A DNA stretch of 64,000 nucleotides from G963702155 sp963702155 (GTDB lineage Bacteria; Pseudomonadota; Alphaproteobacteria; Micavibrionales; Micavibrionaceae), in contig OY969717.1 in the NCBI GenBank assembly GCA_963702155.1, forward strand, positions 1,798,001-1,862,000. Direction: 5' to 3'. The notes under the pieces were generated by a model. It searched no databases. It saw only the letters and a program-made list of their open reading frames with translations, and had not been told where the DNA came from. Position 1 is the first letter of the stretch. Every line of letters starts with the position of its first letter. The position numbers were made by a program, and so were the translations under genes. Of this stretch, positions 27,655-37,046 are shown one piece after another.

Positions 27655-28908
27655 ATGCCATTATATTCATCATCTGATTTTACATCGCTCCTTATCCAAG
27701 GTAAAGACTGGCGTGAAATTTCAACACAGATTCTAAAGTCTTTAAATAATATTCCGGAGAATCAGAAAAACTGGACGATCGGGTTCATCTATGTCACGGA
27801 TCATGTTGCCGATGATGCCGAAAGCATTTTCAACCTAATCCGTAGCGTTTTAAAAATAGAACATTGGGTTGGCACAGTAGGCGTGGGAGTTTGCGGGATG
27901 GCTGAAGCCGCCGTTGATAGGCCGGCTATATCATTGTTATTGGGGAATATAAATACGCAAGATTTCTATATTTTCCCCAACAAAGATGGGGAAATCGAAA
28001 CGCCGCGCCCCCCTCAATACAGTACGCCTTTCACACAATGGCTTGATCATAACGACCCGATGCTAACCTTAGTGCATGGGGATCCATTTGCGGAAAAAGA
28101 TCCATCCGATACAATGGAAATAATGAATGGCCAGATTGGCGGCTTTATGGTCGGCGGATTATCGGCATCCCGAGGCAAGCATTTTCAGTTTGCAGATATT
28201 ATTCAGACTGCACCGCTTTCCGGTGTTATTTTCTCAGATAACGTTAAAGTGGCAACGGCTCTTTCCCAAGGGTGCGTACCAATAGGAAAAACACATACAG
28301 TGACACGGGCTGATGATTTTGTCGTTCACACTTTAGATAACCGGGAAGCGCTATCTGTATTTAAAAGCGATTTAGACAAAATTGAAAAGGCTATGCCAGC
28401 CTCTTTTTCGGAAAAGACCTCTCAAACCATCGAGCAAAGCGGGGCAGAAAATTCAGCGAATGTATCGGACGATAATATTCACGATCAGGATGAAATACAC
28501 GCCGCATTCCCGGTCAGCGAATCAGATCAAAACGATTATCTTGTAAGAAACATCGTGACCGTCGACCCGAATGAGGGATCAATCGTGGTGGCTCACCGTA
28601 CAGCCGTAGGCGAGCGTATGATGTTCGTACGACGCAATGATCAAACCATGCGCAACGACTTAAGTAAGAGCTTGATCAGATTAAGAGAACGGATCCAGCG
28701 CGAGCATGGAACATTCGCGCCAAAGGCGGGCATTTATGTATCATGTGCCGCGCGCGCGTTTTGGCAAGATCAGGACGGCGCAACAGAAGAGATGAATATA
28801 ATTCGCGAAATTATCGGCGATATACCATTAACCGGATTTTACGCAGGCGGCGAAATCAGTAATGCGCGCCTGTACGGCTATACCGGTATTCTAACCTTAT
28901 TTTTATAG
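27655..28908 (+). CDS. FIST domain signal-transduction protein
   Basis: Encodes 417 residues with FIST_N (about 45-215: VGTVGVGVCGMAEA, GLSASRGKHFQF) and FIST_C (about 230-410: GVYVS-like AGIYVSCAARAFWQ, PLTGFYAGGEI). FIST proteins are cytoplasmic sensors thought to bind small ligands and act with kinases, cyclases or chemotaxis proteins. A Ser/Glu/Asp-rich insertion of about 50 residues (about 250-300) separates the halves. The gene is divergent from lemA and convergent with rsmA (3-base gap). Confidence 0.85.
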   Translation: MPLYSSSDFTSLLIQGKDWREISTQILKSLNNIPENQKNWTIGFIYVTDHVADDAESIFNLIRSVLKIEHWVGTVGVGVCGMAEAAVDRPAISLLLGNINTQDFYIFPNKDGEIETPRPPQYSTPFTQWLDHNDPMLTLVHGDPFAEKDPSDTMEIMNGQIGGFMVGGLSASRGKHFQFADIIQTAPLSGVIFSDNVKVATALSQGCVPIGKTHTVTRADDFVVHTLDNREALSVFKSDLDKIEKAMPASFSEKTSQTIEQSGAENSANVSDDNIHDQDEIHAAFPVSESDQNDYLVRNIVTVDPNEGSIVVAHRTAVGERMMFVRRNDQTMRNDLSKSLIRLRERIQREHGTFAPKAGIYVSCAARAFWQDQDGATEEMNIIREIIGDIPLTGFYAGGEISNARLYGYTGILTLFL

Positions 28909-28911
28909 TGA

Positions 28912-29742
28912 TTATAAGTCTACGGATTCGGCAATTTTTAAAAAGTCTTTAATGCTCAAATTCTCTGCGCGCAAGGTTTCTTTAATACCGAGCGCCTCTA
29001 TTTTATCGGCATAATCCTTCATACTGGATCGGATCATTTTGCGGCGCTGTCCAAAAGCGGCGGCAGTAATACGCTCCAACGTATTAAAATCCGGATTATA
29101 GCGACGCTCTTTTTTAGGATTGGCGCGGATCACAGAAGAGTGGACCTTTGGTGGTGGGACAAAGGCAGATGGCGGCAGATCATAAACATTTATATTATTA
29201 CACAGCCATCCGGCCAAAACCGATAGCCTGCCATAAGCTTTATCATCAACATGTGCGGTTATACGCTGCCCAACTTCTTTTTGAAACATAAGGATCATCG
29301 TTTCAATAATCTCTGGTGTTTCATAAATGATTTTGAGCCAACTGATATAAAGCGGCGTTGCAATATTATAGGGTAAGTTTGCGATAATTTTGAATGATTG
29401 CCCGCCAGTCAAATCAGGCAAATGCTCTTTAAGAGCATCTGTTTTGATAACCTCAAGGCGATTATCAGACGCATCAACCAAATCTTGAAGCGCGGCAACT
29501 GCGCGCGGGTCAAATTCTAGTGCAATCACTTTTTTTGCACCGGCACGCAAAATGGAGCGCGTTAATCCGCCAGGTCCTGGCCCAATCTCAATAACGGTAC
29601 TGTTTAAAAGGTCGCCCGCTTGCCGAACAATTTTATCGGTAATATTTTGGTCGAGAATAAAGTTTTGCCCTAAGGATTTCTCCGCCCGTAAATTATGGGT
29701 TGCGATAACATCTTTTAATGGCGGCAGATTTTCTAGGCTCAT
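28912..29742 (-). CDS. rsmA: 16S rRNA dimethyladenosine transferase (KsgA/RsmA)
   Basis: Encodes 276 residues. The SAM motif EIGPGPGGLT is at 52-61 and the catalytic NLPYNIATP at 122-130. KSLGQNFILDQN near the N-terminus and FVPPPKVHSSVIR near 200 are further family hallmarks. It dimethylates A1518/A1519 of 16S rRNA. In many proteobacteria it follows surA and pdxA; here three unknown genes lie between it and surA, and pdxA is absent. Confidence 0.95.
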   Translation of the reverse strand: MSLENLPPLKDVIATHNLRAEKSLGQNFILDQNITDKIVRQAGDLLNSTVIEIGPGPGGLTRSILRAGAKKVIALEFDPRAVAALQDLVDASDNRLEVIKTDALKEHLPDLTGGQSFKIIANLPYNIATPLYISWLKIIYETPEIIETMILMFQKEVGQRITAHVDDKAYGRLSVLAGWLCNNINVYDLPPSAFVPPPKVHSSVIRANPKKERRYNPDFNTLERITAAAFGQRRKMIRSSMKDYADKIEALGIKETLRAENLSIKDFLKIAESVDL

Positions 29743-29782
29743 ATCTCATCATTACCTCAGGCTCGTCATAAAGTCGATAGGA

Positions 29783-31558
29783 TCAGGCAGGGAGATGCGC
29801 ATCGTTATCAAATTTATCATGATGATTATTATTTGATGTATGTGTATGACGTGGGCTTATGTAAGCCCAAACATCTCTTGCGCCATTGTTTAACGTTTTT
29901 GTAGCTATAGATGTTGTTTTTTTAACCAGATAAGCCGCAAAACCTAACGCCGCGCCACCTGCCCCAAATATGACATGTGCGCCCGCATCTTCGGGTATAT
30001 TTACAAATAAAAATGGAATGCTTACCGCGCTGCCACCCAGCAATGATCCGGTAAGTTGACTGTTATTTAATGTCATATCCGCTGCGACAACCATTGCAGT
30101 TATAGCGACTGCAAAATTCCTTTTTTTATTAGTAAAAAGTTTATCTTGCCAGCTTGGTGCAGTCTCAAGCATTTTTCCTTCATTCGGATCTTTTAAGACA
30201 ATATGTGTTTTTGCAAAATCGCTTACATCTGCTTTTGCTTTGTCAAAAGTATCCAATACAAAATTTCGCGCCTGTGATTGTCTGATCTTTTTATGGGTGA
30301 ATTCCCCAATCGCTGCACCAACGGCACTGGTCCAGATCATTATAGGTCCTGCATCTTCGCTCATCATGTAACCGCTAATGCCGCCCGCGGTGGCAAAGGC
30401 ATAGCTGAGTGGTGAATCTTTAACGCTACGTACCGCAAAATCTTTAATAGTGTTAAGGCCTTCTTTCGCCTCTTCATTATCCATACTCATAAGTTTGTAT
30501 GACATAAGCGTAGACGTAACAAAAATTGCTCCGTGAAGCGCTATATTTTCGACGGTATTCGCTTTGTAAATAAACTCTGCCGTTTGATGCGCTGCATTCA
30601 TGTAAGCGTCTTTGAATAGGCTATCTTGCATAAACATGTTACCCACTTGCGTGGCGGGATCTTCGGTAAAAAATCCAATCCTGCTGTTCCACCAATCATA
30701 CGCACCAATCAAATCACTTTGAGTATCAATCAAAAACGCTTCGGCATCAGGCGCAAAAGTTTTAAGACGATCGCAATGTTCGGAAATTAAAGCATTGGCG
30801 CCAGGAATTTCACGGATAAAATCTCCAGCATTTTCACCAACAAGTTGATTAAGATGATCATGACAGGATAACTCTACATTTTCTGTATACATGCTTGGAT
30901 CTGTTTGGATAATGACATTTGGATCCGTCATGTCATCCATACTAAATTCTGTTACAGTGGTTATTGACGGATCCACATAATTGGCCGCAGAGTTCCCCAG
31001 CTTTGCATTCATAAACCATAGGCCTGCTAGGGATAGGCTTAAAAGAGCAACAAATGATTTAGGCTGTTCTTTTGCTTCTTCTACCACATGATGACCGATC
31101 TCTTTAAACATATTCACAACACCCGTTATGGGTTTAACTGGGATTTGCCCGGCGTGATCTTTCATCACCCTAATGACTTCTCGATGCTCTTCCGGAAGGT
31201 CTTTTATCTTGGGCAAATCAATATTTTCAGATCGCATTTTTAAATAATTTGAGAGCTGACGGATATCATTTCGCGCATATGTAATATCTACCGCTTCATC
31301 TTTTTTTTCTTTACCTAGCGCATTTTCGTTTATAGAGACAATTTCAGTCATCAACACAAGTAATTCGGGGTGATCGTCCAATTCTACATCAATATTTTTT
31401 AACTCATCCGCAACTTCCATAAACGGATTTTTATTCTTTTGCGAATAATGATACCGCGCCCATATATCTTGCATCTTGGGTTGATCCAATATAGATGCAA
31501 CAGCTTGCGCGGATTTTTTTGGTAGAGCCGAAGGGTTATATTGATCTAAAAGCTGCAT
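29783..31558 (-). CDS. Unrecognised membrane protein, Fur-box cassette
   Basis: Encodes 591 residues. A soluble helical N-terminal half (1-170) leads to a hydrophobic segment near 175-193 (SFVALLSLSLAGLWFM), then a polar region with CHDHLNQLVGENAGDF, and further membrane segments near 355-375, 395-435 and 480-555 (glycine-rich, FGAGGAALGFAAYLVKK). The tail is His/Asn-rich (HTHTSNNNHHDKFDNDAH), which could bind metal. It starts 3 bases after the 155-residue gene, as an operon, downstream of two Fur-box-like sites. Family and function not recognised. Confidence 0.6.
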   Translation of the reverse strand: MQLLDQYNPSALPKKSAQAVASILDQPKMQDIWARYHYSQKNKNPFMEVADELKNIDVELDDHPELLVLMTEIVSINENALGKEKKDEAVDITYARNDIRQLSNYLKMRSENIDLPKIKDLPEEHREVIRVMKDHAGQIPVKPITGVVNMFKEIGHHVVEEAKEQPKSFVALLSLSLAGLWFMNAKLGNSAANYVDPSITTVTEFSMDDMTDPNVIIQTDPSMYTENVELSCHDHLNQLVGENAGDFIREIPGANALISEHCDRLKTFAPDAEAFLIDTQSDLIGAYDWWNSRIGFFTEDPATQVGNMFMQDSLFKDAYMNAAHQTAEFIYKANTVENIALHGAIFVTSTLMSYKLMSMDNEEAKEGLNTIKDFAVRSVKDSPLSYAFATAGGISGYMMSEDAGPIMIWTSAVGAAIGEFTHKKIRQSQARNFVLDTFDKAKADVSDFAKTHIVLKDPNEGKMLETAPSWQDKLFTNKKRNFAVAITAMVVAADMTLNNSQLTGSLLGGSAVSIPFLFVNIPEDAGAHVIFGAGGAALGFAAYLVKKTTSIATKTLNNGARDVWAYISPRHTHTSNNNHHDKFDNDAHLPA

Positions 31559-31561
31559 TTC

Positions 31562-32029
31562 TTACAATCCAAGTACCTGTTTGCACGCTTTATTTACTTC
31601 GATAAGGGTACAGGGTTGTTTTTGCATTTCCTCTTTCCAATCATCCCCGTATATATTTTCGTAAACGGCTTTTAACTTTTCTTCGCCCAATAATTGACCT
31701 TCTAGCTTTATAGCAGCTGAGCCACATTCGCTATGACTGCGGGACATATGAATGAGCGCCTGTACCAGATTTTGGGATAATTCATATTGGCGGGTTTTGG
31801 GGTCTTTTGATAACTCATCTTCGGCTAAACCAATTTTGGTGTGGTTTTGGTCAATTTTTTGAAATGCATCCCCTGTCATATAAAGCTTTCCGTTTTGCTC
31901 ATATAATTCCGTACAATCAAATTCGCGCGTTTCACCATTTGAATATGTAATAGTTATAGATTGCGCCGCTACAAACGCGCTCATCAATACTCCGGAAACT
32001 GTTCCAACAATTTCTTTATTCAAGCCCAT
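31562..32029 (-). CDS. Unrecognised small protein, Fur-box cassette
   Basis: Encodes 155 residues. A weak N-terminal hydrophobic stretch (SGVLMSAFVAAQS, about 12-24) could be a signal or anchor. The rest is hydrophilic with four cysteines (EFDC, HSEC, QPCTL, KACK). The start is near the Fur-box-like sites and is preceded by a GGAGAA motif. It is transcribed with the 591-residue membrane protein. Not recognised. Confidence 0.6.
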   Translation of the reverse strand: MGLNKEIVGTVSGVLMSAFVAAQSITITYSNGETREFDCTELYEQNGKLYMTGDAFQKIDQNHTKIGLAEDELSKDPKTRQYELSQNLVQALIHMSRSHSECGSAAIKLEGQLLGEEKLKAVYENIYGDDWKEEMQKQPCTLIEVNKACKQVLGL

Positions 32030-32070
32030 TATAGTTCTCCGCTTTTATTTTTTTTAAAATAATTTGTAAT

Positions 32071-32089
32071 GAAAATGATTATCATTTAC
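32071..32089. promoter_or_regulatory. Fur box-like operator 1
   Basis: GAAAATGATTATCATTTAC matches the 19-bp Fur consensus (GATAATGATTATCATTATC) at 15 of 19 positions by eye and keeps the ATGATTATCAT palindromic centre. It lies between two divergent genes, 42 bases upstream of the minus-strand start. Confidence 0.75.
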
Positions 32090-32104
32090 TAATTAATTAT
32101 AAAC

Positions 32105-32123
32105 GATATTGATAATCATTCTT
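32105..32123. promoter_or_regulatory. Fur box-like operator 2
   Basis: GATATTGATAATCATTCTT keeps the TGATAATCATT core of a Fur site. It lies 15 bases from operator 1 and 42 bases upstream of the plus-strand start. Paired sites on a divergent promoter suggest iron or metal control of both directions. Confidence 0.65.
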
Positions 32124-32164
32124 AATTAGAAATCAAGCTAAAAAAATAAAAAAAGGTTTTTATT

Positions 32165-32551
32165 ATGTCAGCACTTGCAATGCCCCAACAGGGATCTTTA
32201 ACAAATACTTTTGCAAATGCAGCTGGCAATCTTGCTATGGGTGCATTAAAGCTTGCAACCATAGGTCTCGCAAGTGCTGTAGCATGGCAGATCTTTTTGG
32301 ATCCTATATTCTTCCCGATATTTCATGATACGACAAATGCAACCGCGCAAGCTTTCGTTCAAATGATCAACGAAATATTTAGCTGGATACCGGAAATGAT
32401 AGGTCTAACCGGGGAAAGCGGATTTTTAAATACAGATTTTATGCAAAACATGCTTGATCCTTATTATGATCAAGTTGCAGTACCTGAAGCAGAAATCGTA
32501 CAACATGTTACCGAGCAAACAGGTGCCGCCTTTTCGATGGATGATCTATAA
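32165..32551 (+). CDS. Unrecognised small protein, divergent Fur-box gene
   Basis: Encodes 128 residues. A hydrophobic segment (about 26-46, LKLATIGLASAVAWQIFLDPIF) may be a membrane helix. The rest is acidic and helical, ending SMDDL. An AAAAAGG ribosome-binding site precedes the ATG. It is read away from the 155-residue gene and converges on surA, whose stop is 3 bases past this stop. No family recognised; possibly a membrane accessory of the same iron-responsive unit. Confidence 0.6.
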   Translation: MSALAMPQQGSLTNTFANAAGNLAMGALKLATIGLASAVAWQIFLDPIFFPIFHDTTNATAQAFVQMINEIFSWIPEMIGLTGESGFLNTDFMQNMLDPYYDQVAVPEAEIVQHVTEQTGAAFSMDDL

Positions 32552-32554
32552 AAT

Positions 32555-33529
32555 TTAAAACTCAAGCCTACGCTCAATAAACGCACTTAACTTTAAATCT
32601 TGCAAATGGCGGCGTTGAAGGCGCTCTAAACGCTCTAATCCCAATTGCTGTAATACGGCATCTTGATCGGGGAGATTTTCGGCCTCTATTGTGCGTTTGT
32701 CTCGTACAAGCAATAAATGATATCCGCCAAGCGAGCGAATAACCTCTGATAGCGCCCCCTTATCAAGTGCTTGAACGGCTTCGGCCAACTTTTCCTCCAT
32801 TTGTGCGGGCTGAACCCAACCAATCATACCACCTTGTGCAGCACCCGCAGCGCGCGAAAATTGTTGTGCAACTTGCGGAAATGGCGCGCGCCCCGCCGCA
32901 AGATCAGCTCTCAATTTCTGCGCAAGCTGCCTTGTATCGCTTTCTTCTTCTGGATTATCTACGGGTAAATAAATTTCCGCGAGCAAATATTCCGTCATAC
33001 CAAGTTGATTATTTATACGTTCAAGCTGCGCGGTTATATCGTTTTCCGTGATATCGATTTTAGGTCGTAGTAGGGATTGTATTACCTTTGACCAAGCGAT
33101 TTGCGCTTTGATTTGGCGGTTCATTGTTGCAATATTAATGCCGCCGCGTGCGATCATTTCTTTGAATTGATCGGATTCGAATTTATTTTGTGCAGCTAAG
33201 CGTGCAAAACCTTCTTCTACTTCCGCATCGTCAACACCAATTTCCAAACGCTCGGCTTCTTGTATCATCAATTGCTCGTCAATAAGAGTACCAAGAACTT
33301 GAGGCATCACTTTCTGCCGTACATCTGGAGTATTGGGCATACCAGAAGATGTCATAATAAGCCTCAACCGATCCTCAAGATCAGAGCCCGATATGGCATC
33401 ATCATTAACTGTCGCAACGATACCCGCCATTTTTGCCAGTGCAGGTGAAGACAAAGATAAGCTCATGGCAAATAAAGTTGCCGTGAAAAAAAAGGTAAAA
33501 AAAGCTTGGGTATGTAAAGAGCGTGTCAT
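32555..33529 (-). CDS. surA: Periplasmic peptidyl-prolyl isomerase/chaperone SurA-like
   Basis: Encodes 324 residues with a signal peptide ending at PALA. The SurA N-domain (AGIVATVNDDAISGSDLEDRLRL, LIDEQLMIQEAERL) is followed by one parvulin domain (about 165-275: LAEIYLPVDNPEEE, FSRAAGAAQGGMIGWV, GYHLLLVRDKR). It helps fold outer-membrane proteins. E. coli SurA has two parvulin repeats; one is common in alphaproteobacteria. Normal partners lptD upstream and pdxA downstream are absent. Confidence 0.88.
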   Translation of the reverse strand: MTRSLHTQAFFTFFFTATLFAMSLSLSSPALAKMAGIVATVNDDAISGSDLEDRLRLIMTSSGMPNTPDVRQKVMPQVLGTLIDEQLMIQEAERLEIGVDDAEVEEGFARLAAQNKFESDQFKEMIARGGINIATMNRQIKAQIAWSKVIQSLLRPKIDITENDITAQLERINNQLGMTEYLLAEIYLPVDNPEEESDTRQLAQKLRADLAAGRAPFPQVAQQFSRAAGAAQGGMIGWVQPAQMEEKLAEAVQALDKGALSEVIRSLGGYHLLLVRDKRTIEAENLPDQDAVLQQLGLERLERLQRRHLQDLKLSAFIERRLEF

Positions 33530-33597
33530 CAGAATTTCTTTTTAAAGGTTATGTATTTTCTATTTCAATCATATTTTATACGATAGGCAATAACAAC

Positions 33598-34623
33598 TCA
33601 TGCGATTTTTCTGGGTTTTACATCTGCAAAACGGCCGCCTGAGCGATATCGTTCAAGATAACGCGGTAAAACCATATCCATAGGAGTGGGCGTCAAACCT
33701 AGATCTTCGAGTGTTTTAGCATCTTTATTAATAATATTATCAGTTTTCAAAGATTCAACCTGATCTGGCGTTAAAGGCGGGTTAGGTAGAATCTTCATAA
33801 GGCCTGCCTGGATTTTCGCAAGCGGAAACGGTAGGCTTATAAGGGGGCGCGGACGGCGCGTATACATAAACATAGTTTTAAAAAGCTCTTTAAAGCTTGC
33901 AACCTCAGGCCCGCCCAGCTCGTATATGTGCCCGCACGCGCCGGTATATTTTTGTGATGGCGGTACGCTGGTTTTCTCTGCTCTTTTGGATGGAGCTTGC
34001 GGCGCGTCAGTATAAATACAGGCCATGACGGCATCCGCAACATCACCTACAAAAACAGGCTGAAATTTGGTATGGCCGCCGCCTATAAGCGGTAAAGCCG
34101 GTGCGATTAAAGACATTTTTGCAAACATATTAAAAAAATTATCTTCTTCACCAAAAACAATGCTTGGCCGTAAAATACTAACATGGGGGAAATGAGTGCG
34201 CACACCCTCTTCGCCTTTTTTCTTGGATTTTGCATATTCTGACGTGCCGTCCTGAGAGCCAAGCGCGGATATATGAACAAATCGTTTAACATTTTCTTTG
34301 GCGCAAGCCTTTGCAATGCGTGAAGGAAAATCGGTATGTACTGCTTGAAAAGTGGCTTTCCCTTTTTCTGCAAGAATGCCGACACAGTTCACAACAAAAT
34401 CAGAATCGCTCACCGCATTTTCAATGCTTTTCAAATCACTATAATCAACCGCAAAAGGAACAATCTGTCCGACCGCGCCACAAGGTTTAAGAAAATATGC
34501 GCGCTCAGGTACGCGTGTGGCAACCTTAACTCTTATGCCTCGCGAGGCCAGATTGCTTACTACATGGCGCCCAATAAAACCCGTACCCCCAAAAACAGTA
34601 GCTATTTTGTAATGACGGCTCAT
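33598..34623 (-). CDS. NDUFA9-like NAD(P)-binding SDR protein
   Basis: Encodes 341 residues with the N-terminal Rossmann motif GGTGFIGRHVVSNL (about 13-26). The sequence FVHISALG...YAKSKKKGEEGV and ILRPSIVFGEEDNFFN is typical of the atypical SDR complex I NDUFA9-like group found in alphaproteobacteria. Such proteins bind NADPH and are linked to respiratory complex I or quinone metabolism in some organisms; the role here is inferred from family. Confidence 0.85.
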   Translation of the reverse strand: MSRHYKIATVFGGTGFIGRHVVSNLASRGIRVKVATRVPERAYFLKPCGAVGQIVPFAVDYSDLKSIENAVSDSDFVVNCVGILAEKGKATFQAVHTDFPSRIAKACAKENVKRFVHISALGSQDGTSEYAKSKKKGEEGVRTHFPHVSILRPSIVFGEEDNFFNMFAKMSLIAPALPLIGGGHTKFQPVFVGDVADAVMACIYTDAPQAPSKRAEKTSVPPSQKYTGACGHIYELGGPEVASFKELFKTMFMYTRRPRPLISLPFPLAKIQAGLMKILPNPPLTPDQVESLKTDNIINKDAKTLEDLGLTPTPMDMVLPRYLERYRSGGRFADVKPRKIA

Positions 34624-34727
34624 GATGATGCTCCTGATTATTATTTGTTTATAAATATGCGCTTTACAAGCTTTAATGTCTAGTCAATCCATATGATGGC
34701 TGTATGGGATCTGGTATTCAAAAAAAT

Positions 34728-36944
34728 TTATGCTTTCTCAACAAAACTATCCATAACCCGTTTTTTGCCCGAATGATCAAAATTGATATCAAGCTTATGC
34801 CCATCAATATTGATAATACCGCCATATCCGAATTTATCATGGAATACGCGGTCACCACGGGCAAAGATTTCGCCTTGGTCGTTGCGTGTTTTACGTTCAA
34901 ACGCAGCTGATTTTGCAGCTGCGTCTTTCATAAATCCGCTTGAATCCCAATGCCGCGAACGCCCTGCCTGGTAAAGTCCGGTATCGGTGCTGGCTTCTAT
35001 AAGCTCAGAGGGTAGTTCATCTACAAAGCGAGAGGGGATAGCATTAATCCAGTTACCATACATGCGCCTGTTCGCGGCATAACTTACATAGGCGCGCTTA
35101 CGTGCGCGGGTCAAGCCGACATAGGCAAGGCGGCGTTCTTCTTCTAAACCCTTCACGCCGTTTTCATCCATAGATCTTTGTGAGGGAAATAGCCCTTCTT
35201 CCCACCCCGGCAAAAATACCGCATCAAACTCTAATCCCTTTGCGCCATGTAAGGTCATAACGGATACATATTCACCGCTTGAATTATCCTGACTTTCCAT
35301 GACAAGGGCAATGTGTTCCAAAAATTGCGCCATGGATTCAAAATCAGCCATGCCGGCGATCAATTCTTTCAAGTTTTCAATACGTCCGGGAGAATCCGGA
35401 TTTTTATCTTTTTTCCACATTTCCATATACCCTGACTCATCCAAAATGAGCGCAGCTAATTCCGCGTGATGCATAGAATCAACTAAAGAGCGCCAGCGTT
35501 CAAAATCATCATGCAATTTCATAAGTGTTGTTTTAACTTTTGGGCGAAGTTCATCAGTTTGCGTAAGATCCATGACAGATTCACCCAAAGATATTGTGCG
35601 GCTACGTGCAAATGCATAAAGCGTATTAATCGTCGAAGGCCCAAGCCCGCGGCGCGGCGTATTTATAATCCGTTCGAGCGCTAAATCATCTTGTGGCTGC
35701 ATAACAACGCGTAAATAAGCCAGCGCGTCACGAATTTCCAGCCGCTCGTAAAAACGGGGGCCGCCAATAACTTTATAAGGAATTCCAAGCTTTATAAATC
35801 TCTCTTCAAATTCGCGGGTTTGGAATCCGGCGCGAACCAAGACGGCAACTTCGTTGAGAGACAATTTTTTTGAATGGAGCGCTTCGATCTCTTCACCAAC
35901 CCAACGGGATTCGGCTTCCCCATCCCATAACCCTCGCACATGAATTTTTTCCCCGTCTCCTGCTTCTGACCATAGTTCTTTACCTAACCGGTCTCCGTTA
36001 TTAGAAATAACCGCGCCGGCAGCTTTAAGGATTGTATTGGTGGAACGATAATTTTGCTCAAGCCTGATTATAGTGGCGCCCTCAAAATCTTTTTCAAATT
36101 TCAAGATATTGCCCACTTCCGCCCCGCGCCACCCATAAATGGATTGATCATCATCCCCAACACAGCAGATATTACCTGATCCGCGCGCAAGCAAACGAAG
36201 CCATAAATATTGCGCAACGTTAGTATCCTGATATTCGTCCACCATGATATAGCGAAAGCGTCGATGGTACTCATCCAAAACAGATTTATTGGCAGGATCT
36301 TTCAGTATAGTAATCATATGCAAAAGCAAATCGCCAAAATCACACGCGTTGATCGCTTTAAGGCGGGATTGATACTGCTTGTAAAGATACAAAAGCTTTC
36401 CATTTGCAAGATCGCCAACATCTTCTGTATTTATCTGGTTAGGCGTTAGACCCTTATCTTTCCAACGATCAATAAAACCGATCATGGCCTTTGGAACCCA
36501 TTTCTTGGTATCAATTTCTGCAACTTCCATAAGCTGCTTTAGTAACCGCACCTGATCATCCGGATTGAGAATGGTATAATTACTGGACAGTCCGACGAGA
36601 TCAGCATTCCGCCGTAGCATACGCGCGGCAAGTGAATGAAATGTACCAAGCCACCAACCTTCGACTGGTGCGCCTCCTAAAAGCTGGCTTACACGTTCCC
36701 GCATTTCTTGCGCAGCTTTATTTGTAAATGTAACAGAGAGTATTTGAGAAGGATATGCACGTCCTGTATGAAGTAGATGTGCAAGCCGGGTGGTTAATAC
36801 ACGGGTTTTGCCCGTGCCTGCACCGGCTAAAACCAAGACAGCGCCATCAAGCGTTTGAATCGCCTCCATCTGGCGTTCGTTCAAATTTTGTAGATATGGC
36901 GGTGTTTCGGCCTGTTGTGGCGCAAAGTCTATTGTATCCTGCAT
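34728..36944 (-). CDS. uvrD: UvrD/PcrA-type DNA helicase
   Basis: Encodes 738 residues, an SF1A 3'-5' helicase for repair and replication. Motif I AGAGTGKTR is at about 40-48, then VTFTNKAAQEMRERV (Ia), VDEYQDTN (II), VGDDDQSIYGWRGAE (III), LEQNYRST (IV), VMTLHGAKGLEFD (V) and RRLAYVGLTRARKR (VI). The C-terminal DRVFHDKFGYGGI is the PcrA/UvrD Tudor-like domain. The gene stands alone between the NDUFA9-like and diguanylate cyclase genes. Confidence 0.93.
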   Translation of the reverse strand: MQDTIDFAPQQAETPPYLQNLNERQMEAIQTLDGAVLVLAGAGTGKTRVLTTRLAHLLHTGRAYPSQILSVTFTNKAAQEMRERVSQLLGGAPVEGWWLGTFHSLAARMLRRNADLVGLSSNYTILNPDDQVRLLKQLMEVAEIDTKKWVPKAMIGFIDRWKDKGLTPNQINTEDVGDLANGKLLYLYKQYQSRLKAINACDFGDLLLHMITILKDPANKSVLDEYHRRFRYIMVDEYQDTNVAQYLWLRLLARGSGNICCVGDDDQSIYGWRGAEVGNILKFEKDFEGATIIRLEQNYRSTNTILKAAGAVISNNGDRLGKELWSEAGDGEKIHVRGLWDGEAESRWVGEEIEALHSKKLSLNEVAVLVRAGFQTREFEERFIKLGIPYKVIGGPRFYERLEIRDALAYLRVVMQPQDDLALERIINTPRRGLGPSTINTLYAFARSRTISLGESVMDLTQTDELRPKVKTTLMKLHDDFERWRSLVDSMHHAELAALILDESGYMEMWKKDKNPDSPGRIENLKELIAGMADFESMAQFLEHIALVMESQDNSSGEYVSVMTLHGAKGLEFDAVFLPGWEEGLFPSQRSMDENGVKGLEEERRLAYVGLTRARKRAYVSYAANRRMYGNWINAIPSRFVDELPSELIEASTDTGLYQAGRSRHWDSSGFMKDAAAKSAAFERKTRNDQGEIFARGDRVFHDKFGYGGIINIDGHKLDINFDHSGKKRVMDSFVEKA

Positions 36945-37046
36945 CTTGATAAAATGAGGGGTTTAAGTACATAAAGCAAGGGGGGGATAGTTTATAAAAG
37001 CATATTTTTTGTCTAAAATCAGGATATTTCAGATCGCGCCCATAAT

